The translations under genes and the position numbers were made by a program. Positions 15,543 to 23,786 of a stretch of 64,000 nucleotides of DNA are shown one piece after another. Positions within the stretch are counted from its first letter, which is position 1, and each line of letters starts with the position of its first letter. Location: the NCBI GenBank assembly GCA_023137175.1, contig JAGLPU010000006.1:1-64000 (forward strand), in the 5' to 3' direction. This stretch comes from Candidatus Parcubacteria bacterium (lineage in GTDB: Bacteria > Patescibacteriota > Minisyncoccia > Minisyncoccales > JAGLPU01). The notes under the pieces were generated by a model. That model saw only the letters and a list, made by a program, of their open reading frames with translations. It searched no databases and was not told the origin of the DNA.

Positions 15543-16837
15543 AAATACATTTTATTGGCATTAGCGGTATTGGCGTTTCAGCCTTGGCCCAATATTATCT
15601 CAGCAAAAAAGAACAGGTCAGCGGTTCTGACCTGGTTTCTTCTGAAATAGCAGAAATTCTGAAAAAAAAGGGAGCTAAAGTTTCTATCGGCTCGAATAAA
15701 GCCAAAAACATTCCTTTAGACGCTGACCTGGTAATTTACAGTCCGGCAGTAAAAAAAGACAATCCTGAATTTAAACAAGCTAAAAAATTAAAGATCAGAC
15801 TTTTGAGCTATCCCGAGGCGTTAGGAGAATTAACCAAAGAACATTTTACCATAGCCGTGGCCGGAACTCATGGAAAAAGCACCACCACCTCAATGCTGGC
15901 CCTGGTTCTAATTAAGGCTGGTTTAGACCCTACCGTAATTGTCGGCACCAAGCTTAAAGAATTCGGCAATAGTAACTTCCGCTTGGGCAGATCAAAATAT
16001 CTACTTATTGAAGCCTGCGAACATGAAGCGTCTTTTTTAAACTATTATCCTCAAATTATTGTCCTTACCAATATTGAAGCAGACCACCTTGATTATTATA
16101 AGAATATGAGGAATGTTTTAAAAGCTTTTAAAACTTTTGTTTCTCAAATGCCTGAAAAGGGAATTCTGATAGGGAATAAAGACGATGCCAATATTCTTAG
16201 CATGGCTAAAAACTTTAAAGCTTATTCTTTGAAACAAGAAGAAGCAAAAAAAATAAAGAAAGTACTGCCGGTTCCGGGAGAGCACAATATATATAACGCG
16301 CTAGCTGCTTTAACAACTGCTCGCGCTCTAAAAATTCCAGACAAAGACACTTTGTCCTCCCTGTCAAAATACAAAGGCTGCTGGCGCCGCTTTGAAATCT
16401 TTGAAACCAAAGATTATACTTTGGTTAGCGACTATGCCCATCATCCGACTGAGATCAAAGCTACTTTGGCAGCCGCAAGAGAAAAATTTCCTAAAAAGAA
16501 AATTTGTTGTGTTTTCCAGCCTCATCAGTACCAAAGAACCTTTTTACTGGCCAAGGATTTTATAAAAAACTTCAGCGAGGCTTTGAATAAAAATCAGGTA
16601 AATGAGTTGATCCTGATTGATGTTTACGATGTTGCCGGACGGGAAGGAGGGATCTTCAAGAAAAAAATATCCAGTGAAAAGATCGTTAAAGAAATAAAAA
16701 AGAAAAATAAAAGCGATAATTCTGTTTTATACATTCCCACTATTAAAAAAGTAGAAAAACGTCTGGTAAACAAAGAAGTGATAATAGTTATGGGAGCCGG
16801 GGATATTTACAACCTAAGCTGCCGTCTTTCCACTTGA
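15539..16837 (+). CDS. murC: UDP-N-acetylmuramate--L-alanine ligase
   Basis: Adds L-Ala to UDP-MurNAc, the first amino acid of the stem peptide. The 432-aa Mur ligase begins with HFIGISGIGVSALAQ and SGSD (UDP-sugar binding), has the ATP loop VAGTHGKSTTT at 108-117, the central-domain NIEADHLDYY, and the C-terminal SDYAHHPTEI. Order and length fit MurC rather than MurD or MurF. It overlaps thpR by 4 bases. Confidence 0.96.
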   Translation: MKIHFIGISGIGVSALAQYYLSKKEQVSGSDLVSSEIAEILKKKGAKVSIGSNKAKNIPLDADLVIYSPAVKKDNPEFKQAKKLKIRLLSYPEALGELTKEHFTIAVAGTHGKSTTTSMLALVLIKAGLDPTVIVGTKLKEFGNSNFRLGRSKYLLIEACEHEASFLNYYPQIIVLTNIEADHLDYYKNMRNVLKAFKTFVSQMPEKGILIGNKDDANILSMAKNFKAYSLKQEEAKKIKKVLPVPGEHNIYNALAALTTARALKIPDKDTLSSLSKYKGCWRRFEIFETKDYTLVSDYAHHPTEIKATLAAAREKFPKKKICCVFQPHQYQRTFLLAKDFIKNFSEALNKNQVNELILIDVYDVAGREGGIFKKKISSEKIVKEIKKKNKSDNSVLYIPTIKKVEKRLVNKEVIIVMGAGDIYNLSCRLST

Positions 16838-16916
16838 CTTCAGTGGCCTAAAAGTATTATTCTTAAGATAGACCTTCTAAAGTCGAAATAAAGAAGTTAA
16901 ATTTAATTATTTGAAT

Positions 16917-17117
16917 ATGAGTACTTTAATTATAGCAATTATAGTTGTAGTAGTAGTCGGAGTAGCATATCTTTTGCTTAAAAAGAAACCTGAAGAAGCA
17001 GAGACAGAAGCTCCACAAGAACCTCAACAGGCCGCTCCGATGGCAGAAGAAGCAACCCCTGCAGAAGAAGTCACATCAGAAGAAGAGACTTCAGATGAAG
17101 AAAAAAAAGAAGAGTAA
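16917..17117 (+). CDS. Small membrane-anchored acidic protein
   Basis: From the ATG at 16917 (an upstream TTG is less likely) it encodes 66 aa: an N-terminal transmembrane helix TLIIAIIVVVVVGVAYLLL, a KKKP stop-transfer, then an extremely Glu/Ala/Pro/Thr-rich disordered tail ending EEKKEE. The low-complexity tail gives no family. A terminator follows. It could tether or space a partner at the membrane. Confidence 0.65.
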   Translation: MSTLIIAIIVVVVVGVAYLLLKKKPEEAETEAPQEPQQAAPMAEEATPAEEVTSEEETSDEEKKEE

Positions 17118-17138
17118 ATTGTAAACATCGTTACTATT

Positions 17139-17180
17139 TAATAAAAGAGTAATCGCTTAAGGCCTTTGCTCTTTTATTTT
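17139..17180 (+). terminator. Intrinsic terminator before aspS
   Basis: AATAAAAGAG (17139-17148) pairs perfectly with CTCTTTTATT (17168-17177) around a 19-base loop and runs into T. A TTG in this T-run could be read as an aspS start, but it lies inside the terminator, favouring the ATG at 17210. Confidence 0.65.
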
Positions 17181-17209
17181 TGGCCGAAATAATCTACAAT
17201 AAAAACACT

Positions 17210-18595
17210 ATGAAAAGAATATTTAACATAGAAACACCAAAACACATAGGGGAGGAAGTAAAAATCAGCGGGTGGGTCCATTCTCTGCGCTTCCACGGCA
17301 AGCTTATCTTTATTGATCTTAGAGACAAAACAGGCCTGGTGCAAGTGGTCATTACTCCTAAAGCTGAAAGCTATGAAACAGCTAAAAGCATTCGTCCGGA
17401 ATGGGTGATAACAATAAACGGTAAAGTGAATGAACGGCCGGAAAAAATGGTCAATGATAAAATCGCCACCGGTAAAGTGGAAATCTCAGGCGAAACATTG
17501 GAAGTTTTGTCCCAAGCGAAAACACTGCCCTTTGCGATTGACACTGACGGTAAAGAGATCGCCGAAGAAAAAAGATTAAAATACCGCTATCTTGATCTAA
17601 GAAGGGAAAGAATGAGAAAGAATTTGGAATTGCGCCAGGAAGTAACTTTTTTAACGCGCAGTTTTTTAAAAAAGGAAGGATTTTTAGAAGTGGAAACACC
17701 TATTCTAACCAAATCAACTCCTGAAGGAGCCAGAGACTTTATAGTGCCGGCTCGGCTTCAACCGGGAAAATTCTACGCTTTACCGCAAAGCGCACAGCAA
17801 TACAAACAACTGTTAATGGTTTCCGGAATAGAAAGATATTTCCAAGTTTCCCGCTGTCTGCGAGATGAAGACCCCAGAGGCAACCGGCAGGCAGAGCACA
17901 CTCAACTCGATATTGAAATGTCTTTTGTTAATCAAGAAGATATTCTTGATTTGACTGAAAGATTGATCACTAAAATTGTGGAAGAACTTACAGACAAGAA
18001 ACTGACCTTTAAACCTTTCTTGCGGATAAGCTATAAAGAGGCAATGGAAAAGTATAAGAGTGACAAGCCTGACCTAAGGAAAAATCCGGACGATCCCAAT
18101 GAGCTGGCTTTTGTTTGGGTTTTAGATTGGCCACTTTTTGAATGGAATGAAAAAGAAAAAAGATTGGACTCTATGCACCATATTTTCACCTCTCCCCAGG
18201 AAAAAGACATTCCTTTATTAGAGACAGACCCACTTAAAGCTCACTCTTGGCAGCATGATCTAGCTTGTAACGGCAACGAAGTGGCAGGAGGCAGTATCCG
18301 TAATCATAGGCCTGATATCCAGAGAAAAATCCTGGAACTGGTGGGAATTAAAAAAGAAGAAATAGAAGAAAAATTCGGACATATACTCAAATCTTTTGAA
18401 TACGGAGTTCCTCCTCACGGAGGAATAGCTCCGGGTCTAGACAGACTGATAATGCTTTTGTGTAATGAACCCAATATCAGGGAAGTAATGGCTTTCCCTA
18501 AAACTGGAGACAATCGCGACCTGATGATGGATGCTCCTTCATCCATAAGCGAAGAACAACTTAAAGAGGTTCATTTGAAGATAACTAAAAAATAG
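17210..18595 (+). CDS. aspS: Aspartyl-tRNA synthetase lacking the GAD insertion
   Basis: Charges tRNA-Asp (or tRNA-Asx). From the ATG at 17210 it has 461 aa: OB anticodon-binding domain (ISGWVHSLRFHGKLIFIDLRDKTG), then the class II core with motif 2 (FQVSRCLRDEDPRGNRQAEHTQLD), KYKSDKPDLR, FVWVLDWPLFEW and motif 3 (PPHGGIAPGLDRL). In E. coli-type AspRS about 120 residues of GAD domain separate SDKPDLR from the WVIDFPMF segment. Here only about 13 residues do, so the enzyme is bacterial in sequence but cut down to archaeal-like size (about 590 is usual). No gat genes are visible to judge discrimination. Confidence 0.94.
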   Translation: MKRIFNIETPKHIGEEVKISGWVHSLRFHGKLIFIDLRDKTGLVQVVITPKAESYETAKSIRPEWVITINGKVNERPEKMVNDKIATGKVEISGETLEVLSQAKTLPFAIDTDGKEIAEEKRLKYRYLDLRRERMRKNLELRQEVTFLTRSFLKKEGFLEVETPILTKSTPEGARDFIVPARLQPGKFYALPQSAQQYKQLLMVSGIERYFQVSRCLRDEDPRGNRQAEHTQLDIEMSFVNQEDILDLTERLITKIVEELTDKKLTFKPFLRISYKEAMEKYKSDKPDLRKNPDDPNELAFVWVLDWPLFEWNEKEKRLDSMHHIFTSPQEKDIPLLETDPLKAHSWQHDLACNGNEVAGGSIRNHRPDIQRKILELVGIKKEEIEEKFGHILKSFEYGVPPHGGIAPGLDRLIMLLCNEPNIREVMAFPKTGDNRDLMMDAPSSISEEQLKEVHLKITKK

Positions 18596-18598
18596 CCC

Positions 18599-19576
18599 AT
18601 GGATAAAAATCTTAAGATATTCCTATTTTCTTTTTTAGCTTCTCTGCCTTTATGGTGGGGAGTAAACGTTTCGGAGAATAAACTAGAAGGTTTCTTTCTT
18701 TCACAAATTATTGGAGATAATCCACAAGCAGCCACCGCTCAAATAAACACACATCTGATAGAAAGCCTAACAGCAATTCAAGAACCGGAACAGACTTTGG
18801 AAATTAAAGCAAAATCCGCTATTTCCATTAAGTTTGATTCTCAAGGCAAAAAAGAAATTCTTTTTAAGATGAATGAAAAAGAAAAACTGCCTATTGCCAG
18901 CCTAACAAAGCTGGCAACTGCCTTAACTTCTTTGGATATTTATTCAGCTGAGCAAAAACTAAAAGTTACCAAGGAGGCAGTCGGGCAGCCAGGAGAAAAA
19001 GGCAAATTAAGGCCCGATGAAACTATTTCCGTAAATGAATTACTGAATATGGCTTTGATTGAATCCAGCAATGATGCGGCTTACGCCTTAAGTGAAGGCA
19101 GAACTTTTGAGAATGAATATCTTTCAAATCAAAAAGAGTTTACGGAATTAATGAATTCAAAAATAAAAGAAATTGGACTTCAAAACACGCAGTTCTTTAA
19201 TTCCACCGGGCTAGATAATGATAATGGCTTTAATAATTATTCAACAGCCAACGATTTGGCAAAACTTGCTTATCACATCAGTGAAGAGCAACCAATACTT
19301 TTTGAAATTTCCAATAAAACAGAGTATCAGGCCCTAGATGGTTTAGGGAATCCTCACCATTTAGCGCAAAATATAAATAAATTGATCGGTAAAATTCCCA
19401 ATGTTATTGGAGGAAAAACCGGCTATACTGAAAAATCCGGAGGCTGTATTATTTTAGTGTTAGAGGCTAATGGTTCTTGTATCGTTAATGTGATTTTAGG
19501 AGCAGAGTCACAAGAAACCCGTTTTGAAGAAATGGAAAAATTAATTAACTGGGTTGATCAAACATGCTCGATATAG
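18599..19576 (+). CDS. D-alanyl-D-alanine carboxypeptidase (S11 family)
   Basis: Trims the terminal D-Ala of murein stem peptides. The 325-aa protein has an N-terminal hydrophobic export segment (about residues 6-22), then the penicillin-binding triad: S101-L-T-K104, S156-S-N158, and K-T-G in GGKTGYTEKSGG. Family members with DacA-like activity are often longer, with a C-terminal anchor domain; that domain is absent here. It starts 3 bases after aspS and overlaps mraY by 13 bases. Confidence 0.9.
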   Translation: MDKNLKIFLFSFLASLPLWWGVNVSENKLEGFFLSQIIGDNPQAATAQINTHLIESLTAIQEPEQTLEIKAKSAISIKFDSQGKKEILFKMNEKEKLPIASLTKLATALTSLDIYSAEQKLKVTKEAVGQPGEKGKLRPDETISVNELLNMALIESSNDAAYALSEGRTFENEYLSNQKEFTELMNSKIKEIGLQNTQFFNSTGLDNDNGFNNYSTANDLAKLAYHISEEQPILFEISNKTEYQALDGLGNPHHLAQNINKLIGKIPNVIGGKTGYTEKSGGCIILVLEANGSCIVNVILGAESQETRFEEMEKLINWVDQTCSI

Positions 19577-20625
19577 CTGCCAATGTCATTAAAATCTTTG
19601 CCTTGGCGGTTATTGCCACCGCTATAGCCGCTATCTGGACCCCTTTGCTAATTAACTTTTTATACAAACACCAACTTTGGAGAAAAAGCGCCAGGACAAA
19701 AACAATTACCGGAGACCAGGCTCCCGTTTTCTATAAGTTACATAAAGATAACGAGACCAGAGTGCCTCGCTTTGGCGGTTTACTAATTTGGGTGACAACT
19801 TTATTGGTAGGTCTTCTCTTTTATTCTTTAAGCCAAATTTCTGATAACGCTTGGCTCGAAAAACTTAACTTTCTTTCGCGGGGGCAAACTTGGCTTCCGC
19901 TTTTTGCTTTAGTTTCCGCTTCACTCTTAGGCTTGACCGATGATATTTTGCAAGTTTTTAACAGAGGAAAGTATGTTGCCGGCGGATTGAATTTCACTCA
20001 AAGATTTCTAGTAGTAACCCTTATCGGGCTTATCGGCGCTTGCTGGTTTTATTTCAAGCTTGATTGGGATACGATCCATATTCCTTTAATCAATGATTTC
20101 TATATCGGCCTTTGGTATATTCCTCTTTTTGTCATCACTATGCTTGCCTGCTGGAGCGGGGGAGTCATTGACGGATTGGACGGATTGGCCGGCGGAGCTT
20201 TTGCCATTATTTTTGGCGCCTTCGGCGTCATTTCCCTTACCCAGTCACAATTTGATTTGGCCGCTTTTTGCGCCGTAATCATGGGAACGATTTTAACTTT
20301 CTTGTGGTTCAACATCCCTCCTGCCCGTTTCTATATGGGTGAAACCGGAATACTCGGTTTAACCTCGGCTCTAACCGTAGTGGCTTTTTTAACCGACTCA
20401 GTGATTGTTCTGCCTATTATCGCCGGACTATTGGTGCTGGAGTCAGGCTCAGTTATTCTTCAACTTCTTTCCAAAAAAATAAGGAAAAAGAAAATTTGGC
20501 TTTGCACTCCGATCCATCACCACTTTGAAGCTAAGGGATGGCCGGCCTATAAAGTGACTATGAGGTTCTGGCTGATAGGATTAATTTTAGCCATAATCGG
20601 CGTTGCCATAAAGCTATTAGGATAA
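19564..20625 (+). CDS. mraY: Phospho-N-acetylmuramoyl-pentapeptide transferase
   Basis: Polytopic membrane enzyme that transfers phospho-MurNAc-pentapeptide to undecaprenyl phosphate, making lipid I. Of 353 aa, about ten hydrophobic segments are visible. The catalytic TDD motif is in LLGLTDDILQ, with GGVIDGLDGLAGG and PARFYMGETGILG in the middle and the diagnostic PIHHHFEAKGWPAYKV near the end. It overlaps the carboxypeptidase gene upstream, and its stop overlaps the start of the next gene (TAATG). Confidence 0.96.
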   Translation: MLDIAANVIKIFALAVIATAIAAIWTPLLINFLYKHQLWRKSARTKTITGDQAPVFYKLHKDNETRVPRFGGLLIWVTTLLVGLLFYSLSQISDNAWLEKLNFLSRGQTWLPLFALVSASLLGLTDDILQVFNRGKYVAGGLNFTQRFLVVTLIGLIGACWFYFKLDWDTIHIPLINDFYIGLWYIPLFVITMLACWSGGVIDGLDGLAGGAFAIIFGAFGVISLTQSQFDLAAFCAVIMGTILTFLWFNIPPARFYMGETGILGLTSALTVVAFLTDSVIVLPIIAGLLVLESGSVILQLLSKKIRKKKIWLCTPIHHHFEAKGWPAYKVTMRFWLIGLILAIIGVAIKLLG

Positions 20626-21998
20626 TGAATATCAACTCTCTAAGAAAAAAACATCCTCAGTTCGTGTATAAAGAATATCGCTATAAGGTGTCGGATAAAG
20701 ACCTGATTGTTTCTTTTGTCTTTGAAATATCTCCTAGTATTCGCTTTACTCCCAAAGTAACAATAAAAAATATTAAACGAAAAAACGGGATTGATAATTT
20801 GGTTTTCCATCTGGGATTAATAGAGATGCTAAGCTATTGGAAAGCAACCTGTTCTCCTGAGATTGTTATTGAAGCCGGCAGCTTAAGCAAGGAACAAGTT
20901 AAATGGTGGCATGATTTGATTATCAAGGGAATGGGCCAGTTTTTCTATGAGAATAAAATAAACTTTAAGCAGCCAGATTTTCTCAAAATAAGCTGTCCGC
21001 AAGCCAAGACGGTTCCGCTGAAATTAGTTTTGAGAAAACGAACGCTAATTCCCGTAGGGGACGGAAAAGACTCTTTAACCACTTTGGAAATTTTCCGAAA
21101 ACACAAAAAGCCTTTTAATTGTTTCTGTTTAAGTCCGACCGCAATCACAAAAAAAATAATAAAAAAGGTTGGCTCTAAAACTCCTATTATTGTCAGCCGG
21201 AAAATAGATAAAAAACTGCTGGCTTTAAATCAAGCGGGCTATTTAAACGGACATACTCCCTTTTCCGCTTATCTTGCTTTTTTAAGCGTGCTTTGCGCTG
21301 TAATTTTTGATTATAAACATATTGCTTTTTCCAATGAAAGAAGCGCCAATGAGGGCAATACCGAATATCTTGGAGAAACAATTAATCACCAGTATTCCAA
21401 AACTTTTAGCTTTGAAAAGAAGTTCAGAAGCTATTCCCGAAAACATCTTGTCAACAATATTGAATATTTCAGCTTTTTAAGGCCTTTATATGAAATACAA
21501 ATAGCAAACATTTTCGCCGGCTTTCCTCAATACTTTTCTTTGTTCCTGAGCTGCAACGAAGCCAGAAAAACAGACTCAGGAAGAAAAAAAACAATAAACA
21601 AATGGTGCGGAAATTGCTCAAAATGCTTGTTTGTTTTCGCTATTCTTTATCCTTTTGTTCCTCAAAAAGAAATCATCAACATCTTTGGCAAAAATCTTTT
21701 TACAGATAAAAAACTGCTTCCCATAATGAGAGAACTGATTGAAGCAGATAAAGTAAAACCTTTGGAATGTGTAGGAACCAAAAAAGAAAGCTTGCTCGCT
21801 TTTCACTTAAGCTGGAAAAAACAGAAAGAGAAAGAATTGCCTTTTTTACTGGACTATTTTGCCAAAAACATCCTGACTAAACAGCACAATTTAGATAAGC
21901 AAACGAAGATAATGCTAAATTCCTGGAATAAACAAAATAACCTGCCATTGGAATTTATCAAACTCCTAAAGTTGACAAAAAAACTCAATCAAGTATGA
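20625..21998 (+). CDS. murL: Probable UDP-MurNAc-L-Ala-L-Glu epimerase (MurL family)
   Basis: The 457-aa protein matches what I recall of MurL from Xanthomonas, which epimerises the L-Glu added by MurD2. Visible features: GDGKDS at 145-150 (an ATP-pyrophosphatase-like loop), NERSANEGN at 237-245, a YFSFLRPLYEIQIA segment, FLSCNEA, and a four-Cys-type CGNCSKC at 328-334. There are no membrane segments. It sits between mraY and murD, and the murD product has MurD2-like differences, which supports the call. Alternative: another PP-loop ATPase of unknown role. No murI is seen in the window. Confidence 0.75.
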   Translation: MNINSLRKKHPQFVYKEYRYKVSDKDLIVSFVFEISPSIRFTPKVTIKNIKRKNGIDNLVFHLGLIEMLSYWKATCSPEIVIEAGSLSKEQVKWWHDLIIKGMGQFFYENKINFKQPDFLKISCPQAKTVPLKLVLRKRTLIPVGDGKDSLTTLEIFRKHKKPFNCFCLSPTAITKKIIKKVGSKTPIIVSRKIDKKLLALNQAGYLNGHTPFSAYLAFLSVLCAVIFDYKHIAFSNERSANEGNTEYLGETINHQYSKTFSFEKKFRSYSRKHLVNNIEYFSFLRPLYEIQIANIFAGFPQYFSLFLSCNEARKTDSGRKKTINKWCGNCSKCLFVFAILYPFVPQKEIINIFGKNLFTDKKLLPIMRELIEADKVKPLECVGTKKESLLAFHLSWKKQKEKELPFLLDYFAKNILTKQHNLDKQTKIMLNSWNKQNNLPLEFIKLLKLTKKLNQV

Positions 21999-22055
21999 TA
22001 TTAATATTGCTCTTTTATTTTTAAATATGTGAAAGCTATAAAATGAGGTGTAGAA

Positions 22056-22130
22056 ATGGGAAGTAAAGGAAAGAAAAAAAATGACAAAATAAAAAGGAGG
22101 CAAAGAAAAAAACAGAAAAAGAGAAACTGA
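22056..22130 (+). CDS. 24-aa Lys/Arg-rich peptide (basic triplet, 1)
   Basis: ATG at 22056, 5 bases after GAGGTG. It encodes 24 residues, MGSKGKKKNDKIKRRQRK then KQKKRN, more than half Lys or Arg, and ends TGA at 22128. It is the first of three consecutive short basic reading frames, each with its own GAGGTG. Such composition suits RNA or ribosome binding, like the tiny ribosomal proteins, but there is no specific match. Confidence 0.5.
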   Translation: MGSKGKKKNDKIKRRQRKKQKKRN

Positions 22131-22147
22131 GCTAAGAGGTGTGAAAA

Positions 22148-22246
22148 ATGGCGAAAAACAGTAAAAGAAAGAAAAAACAATACGATGCGCGCATGGAAAA
22201 GGGAAAGAAAAATAAAAGAAAGAAAATTCCAAAACAAAAATACTGA
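22148..22246 (+). CDS. 32-aa Lys/Arg-rich peptide (basic triplet, 2)
   Basis: ATG at 22148, 6 bases after GAGGTG (22136-22141). It encodes 32 residues starting MAKNSKRKKKQYDARMEKGK and ending NKRKKIPKQKY. The KKIPK segment recurs in the next peptide, hinting at a common origin. Its TGA stop overlaps the Shine-Dalgarno of the third frame, so translation is probably coupled. Confidence 0.55.
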   Translation: MAKNSKRKKKQYDARMEKGKKNKRKKIPKQKY

Positions 22247-22256
22247 GGTGCAAAAA

Positions 22257-22409
22257 GTGAAAAACAGAATAAAAGGAAGAGACCGAGTAACAAACCGTAT
22301 AAAGGGTGAGAGACGAAGAAAAAAGATTCCAAAACATATGATGGAAAAAATACCGGGAAAAACAATTGAACCGGCCGATTTCAAAATACTAAAATATATA
22401 GGGCATTAG
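22257..22409 (+). CDS. 50-aa basic peptide (basic triplet, 3)
   Basis: GTG at 22257, 6 bases after GAGGTG (22245-22250). It encodes 50 residues: MKNRIKGRDRVTNRIKGERR, then RKKIPKHMMEKIPGKT and a less basic tail IEPADFKILKYIGH. The stop lies inside the terminator hairpin. The shared KKIPK motif links it to peptide 2. A conserved-looking hydrophobic tail argues for a real protein. Confidence 0.6.
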   Translation: MKNRIKGRDRVTNRIKGERRRKKIPKHMMEKIPGKTIEPADFKILKYIGH

Positions 22410-22421
22410 CCCTTTTTTTTT
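22400..22421 (+). terminator. Terminator of the basic triplet
   Basis: AGGGC, ATTA loop, GCCCT (22400-22413) followed by a run of T. It separates the triplet from murD. Confidence 0.75.
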
Positions 22422-22474
22422 ATTTCATTTTTGTCCGCTTTTATGTATAATATTTTTAAAAGCGAAAATTGCAA

Positions 22475-23764
22475 ATGATTTTGAAAAATTTAGAAAATAA
22501 AAAAATCTTAATTTTGGGGATCGGAAGAGAGGGGATGGATAATTTTAAATTTTTAAGAAAATTATTCCCTGATAAAAAATTAGGATTATCCGACAGATTG
22601 GATTTTGAGGAATTAAATAAAACTGCTCAGAAATTAATTAAAGCCGATAAAAAGGTTGAGCTTTTTTTTGGAGAAAATTATCTTAAAGCTCTTAAAAATT
22701 ATAATGTTATTATTAAATCGCCAGGAATTCCGCCCAAAACAATAAAGCCTTTTATTACTAAAAAACAAAGAATTACTTCGCAGACTGAAATCTTTTTGGA
22801 AAACTGTCCCGGAACTATCATAGGCATTACCGGCACCAAAGGGAAGAGCACCACGGCTTCTTTAATTTATGAAATTTTGCAAACAGGAAAAATTAAAGCT
22901 CATTTAATCGGCAATATCGGCAAGCCGGCACTGTCATACTTAGCAAAAGCTAAAAAAGATGATGTTTATGTTTACGAACTTTCTTCTCATCAGCTGCACA
23001 ACATTAATACCAGTCCTCATATAGCCGTTCTCTTGAACATTTTTCCCGAACACTTAGATTATTCCTCCTTCAAAGAGTATATAAGAGCCAAAAGCAATAT
23101 TACCAAATACCAAACTGCAAAAGATTATCTGGTGTTTAATTCAATAAACAAAATTACCTCAAAAATCGCTGAAGAATCTAAAGCCAGAAAAATTGTTTTT
23201 AATCGCTTAAAATTAAAGGATGAAAAAACTGCTTTGAAAGGAAAGTTTAATTTAAATAACATAAGAGCGGCAATGGCAGTAGGAAGAATACTAGAAGTCC
23301 CTGAAAAAAAGATGGCTATTGCCATTAGAAACTTTGAGCCCTTGTCTCACCGTTTAGAGTTTGTAGGCCTTTATAAAGGCATAAAATTCTATAATGATTC
23401 CTTGTCCACCATTCCGGAAACCACTATAGCCGCTCTGGAAGCAATAGAAGATGTGCAAACAATTATTCTGGGAGGTTTTGACAGGGGACTTGATTTTAGC
23501 GGCTTAGCGACAAAGATAGAACAAAGCAAAATCAAAACCCTTCTTTTATTTCCCTCTACCGGCGAAAAGATTTGGCAGAAAATCAAAAAGAAAAAAAATC
23601 ATTATTTTGTGAAAAATATGGAAGAGGCAGTAAGCTTGGCTTATCAACACACAAATAAAGGAAAAACCTGTTTGTTATCTTGCGCTTCTCCAAGTTTCGG
23701 CCTTTTTAAAGATTATAAAGAAAGAGGAAATTTGTTTAAAAAATATATAAAAAAGCTTGCTTAA
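22475..23764 (+). CDS. murD: UDP-MurNAc-L-Ala glutamate ligase, MurD (MurD2-like)
   Basis: Adds glutamate to UDP-MurNAc-L-Ala. From the ATG at 22475 it has 429 aa: Rossmann-like start [16 protein letters not shown] loop [24 protein letters not shown] and [12 protein letters not shown]. At the position where classical MurD has NDSKATN it reads [12 protein letters not shown] associate that SxSTxP pattern with MurD2 enzymes that use L-Glu and work with MurL, whose probable gene is the next Mur gene upstream. ftsW starts 22 bases downstream. Confidence 0.92.
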   Translation: MILKNLENKKILILGIGREGMDNFKFLRKLFPDKKLGLSDRLDFEELNKTAQKLIKADKKVELFFGENYLKALKNYNVIIKSPGIPPKTIKPFITKKQRITSQTEIFLENCPGTIIGITGTKGKSTTASLIYEILQTGKIKAHLIGNIGKPALSYLAKAKKDDVYVYELSSHQLHNINTSPHIAVLLNIFPEHLDYSSFKEYIRAKSNITKYQTAKDYLVFNSINKITSKIAEESKARKIVFNRLKLKDEKTALKGKFNLNNIRAAMAVGRILEVPEKKMAIAIRNFEPLSHRLEFVGLYKGIKFYNDSLSTIPETTIAALEAIEDVQTIILGGFDRGLDFSGLATKIEQSKIKTLLLFPSTGEKIWQKIKKKKNHYFVKNMEEAVSLAYQHTNKGKTCLLSCASPSFGLFKDYKERGNLFKKYIKKLA

Positions 23765-23786
23765 CTTATTCCTCTAATTCTGTATA

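Noticed and set aside
22001-22384. Overlapping Phe/Ser-rich minus-strand reading frames
   Set aside because: They are the complement of the A-rich basic triplet; composition is an artefact of poly-Lys codons and there is no start signal.
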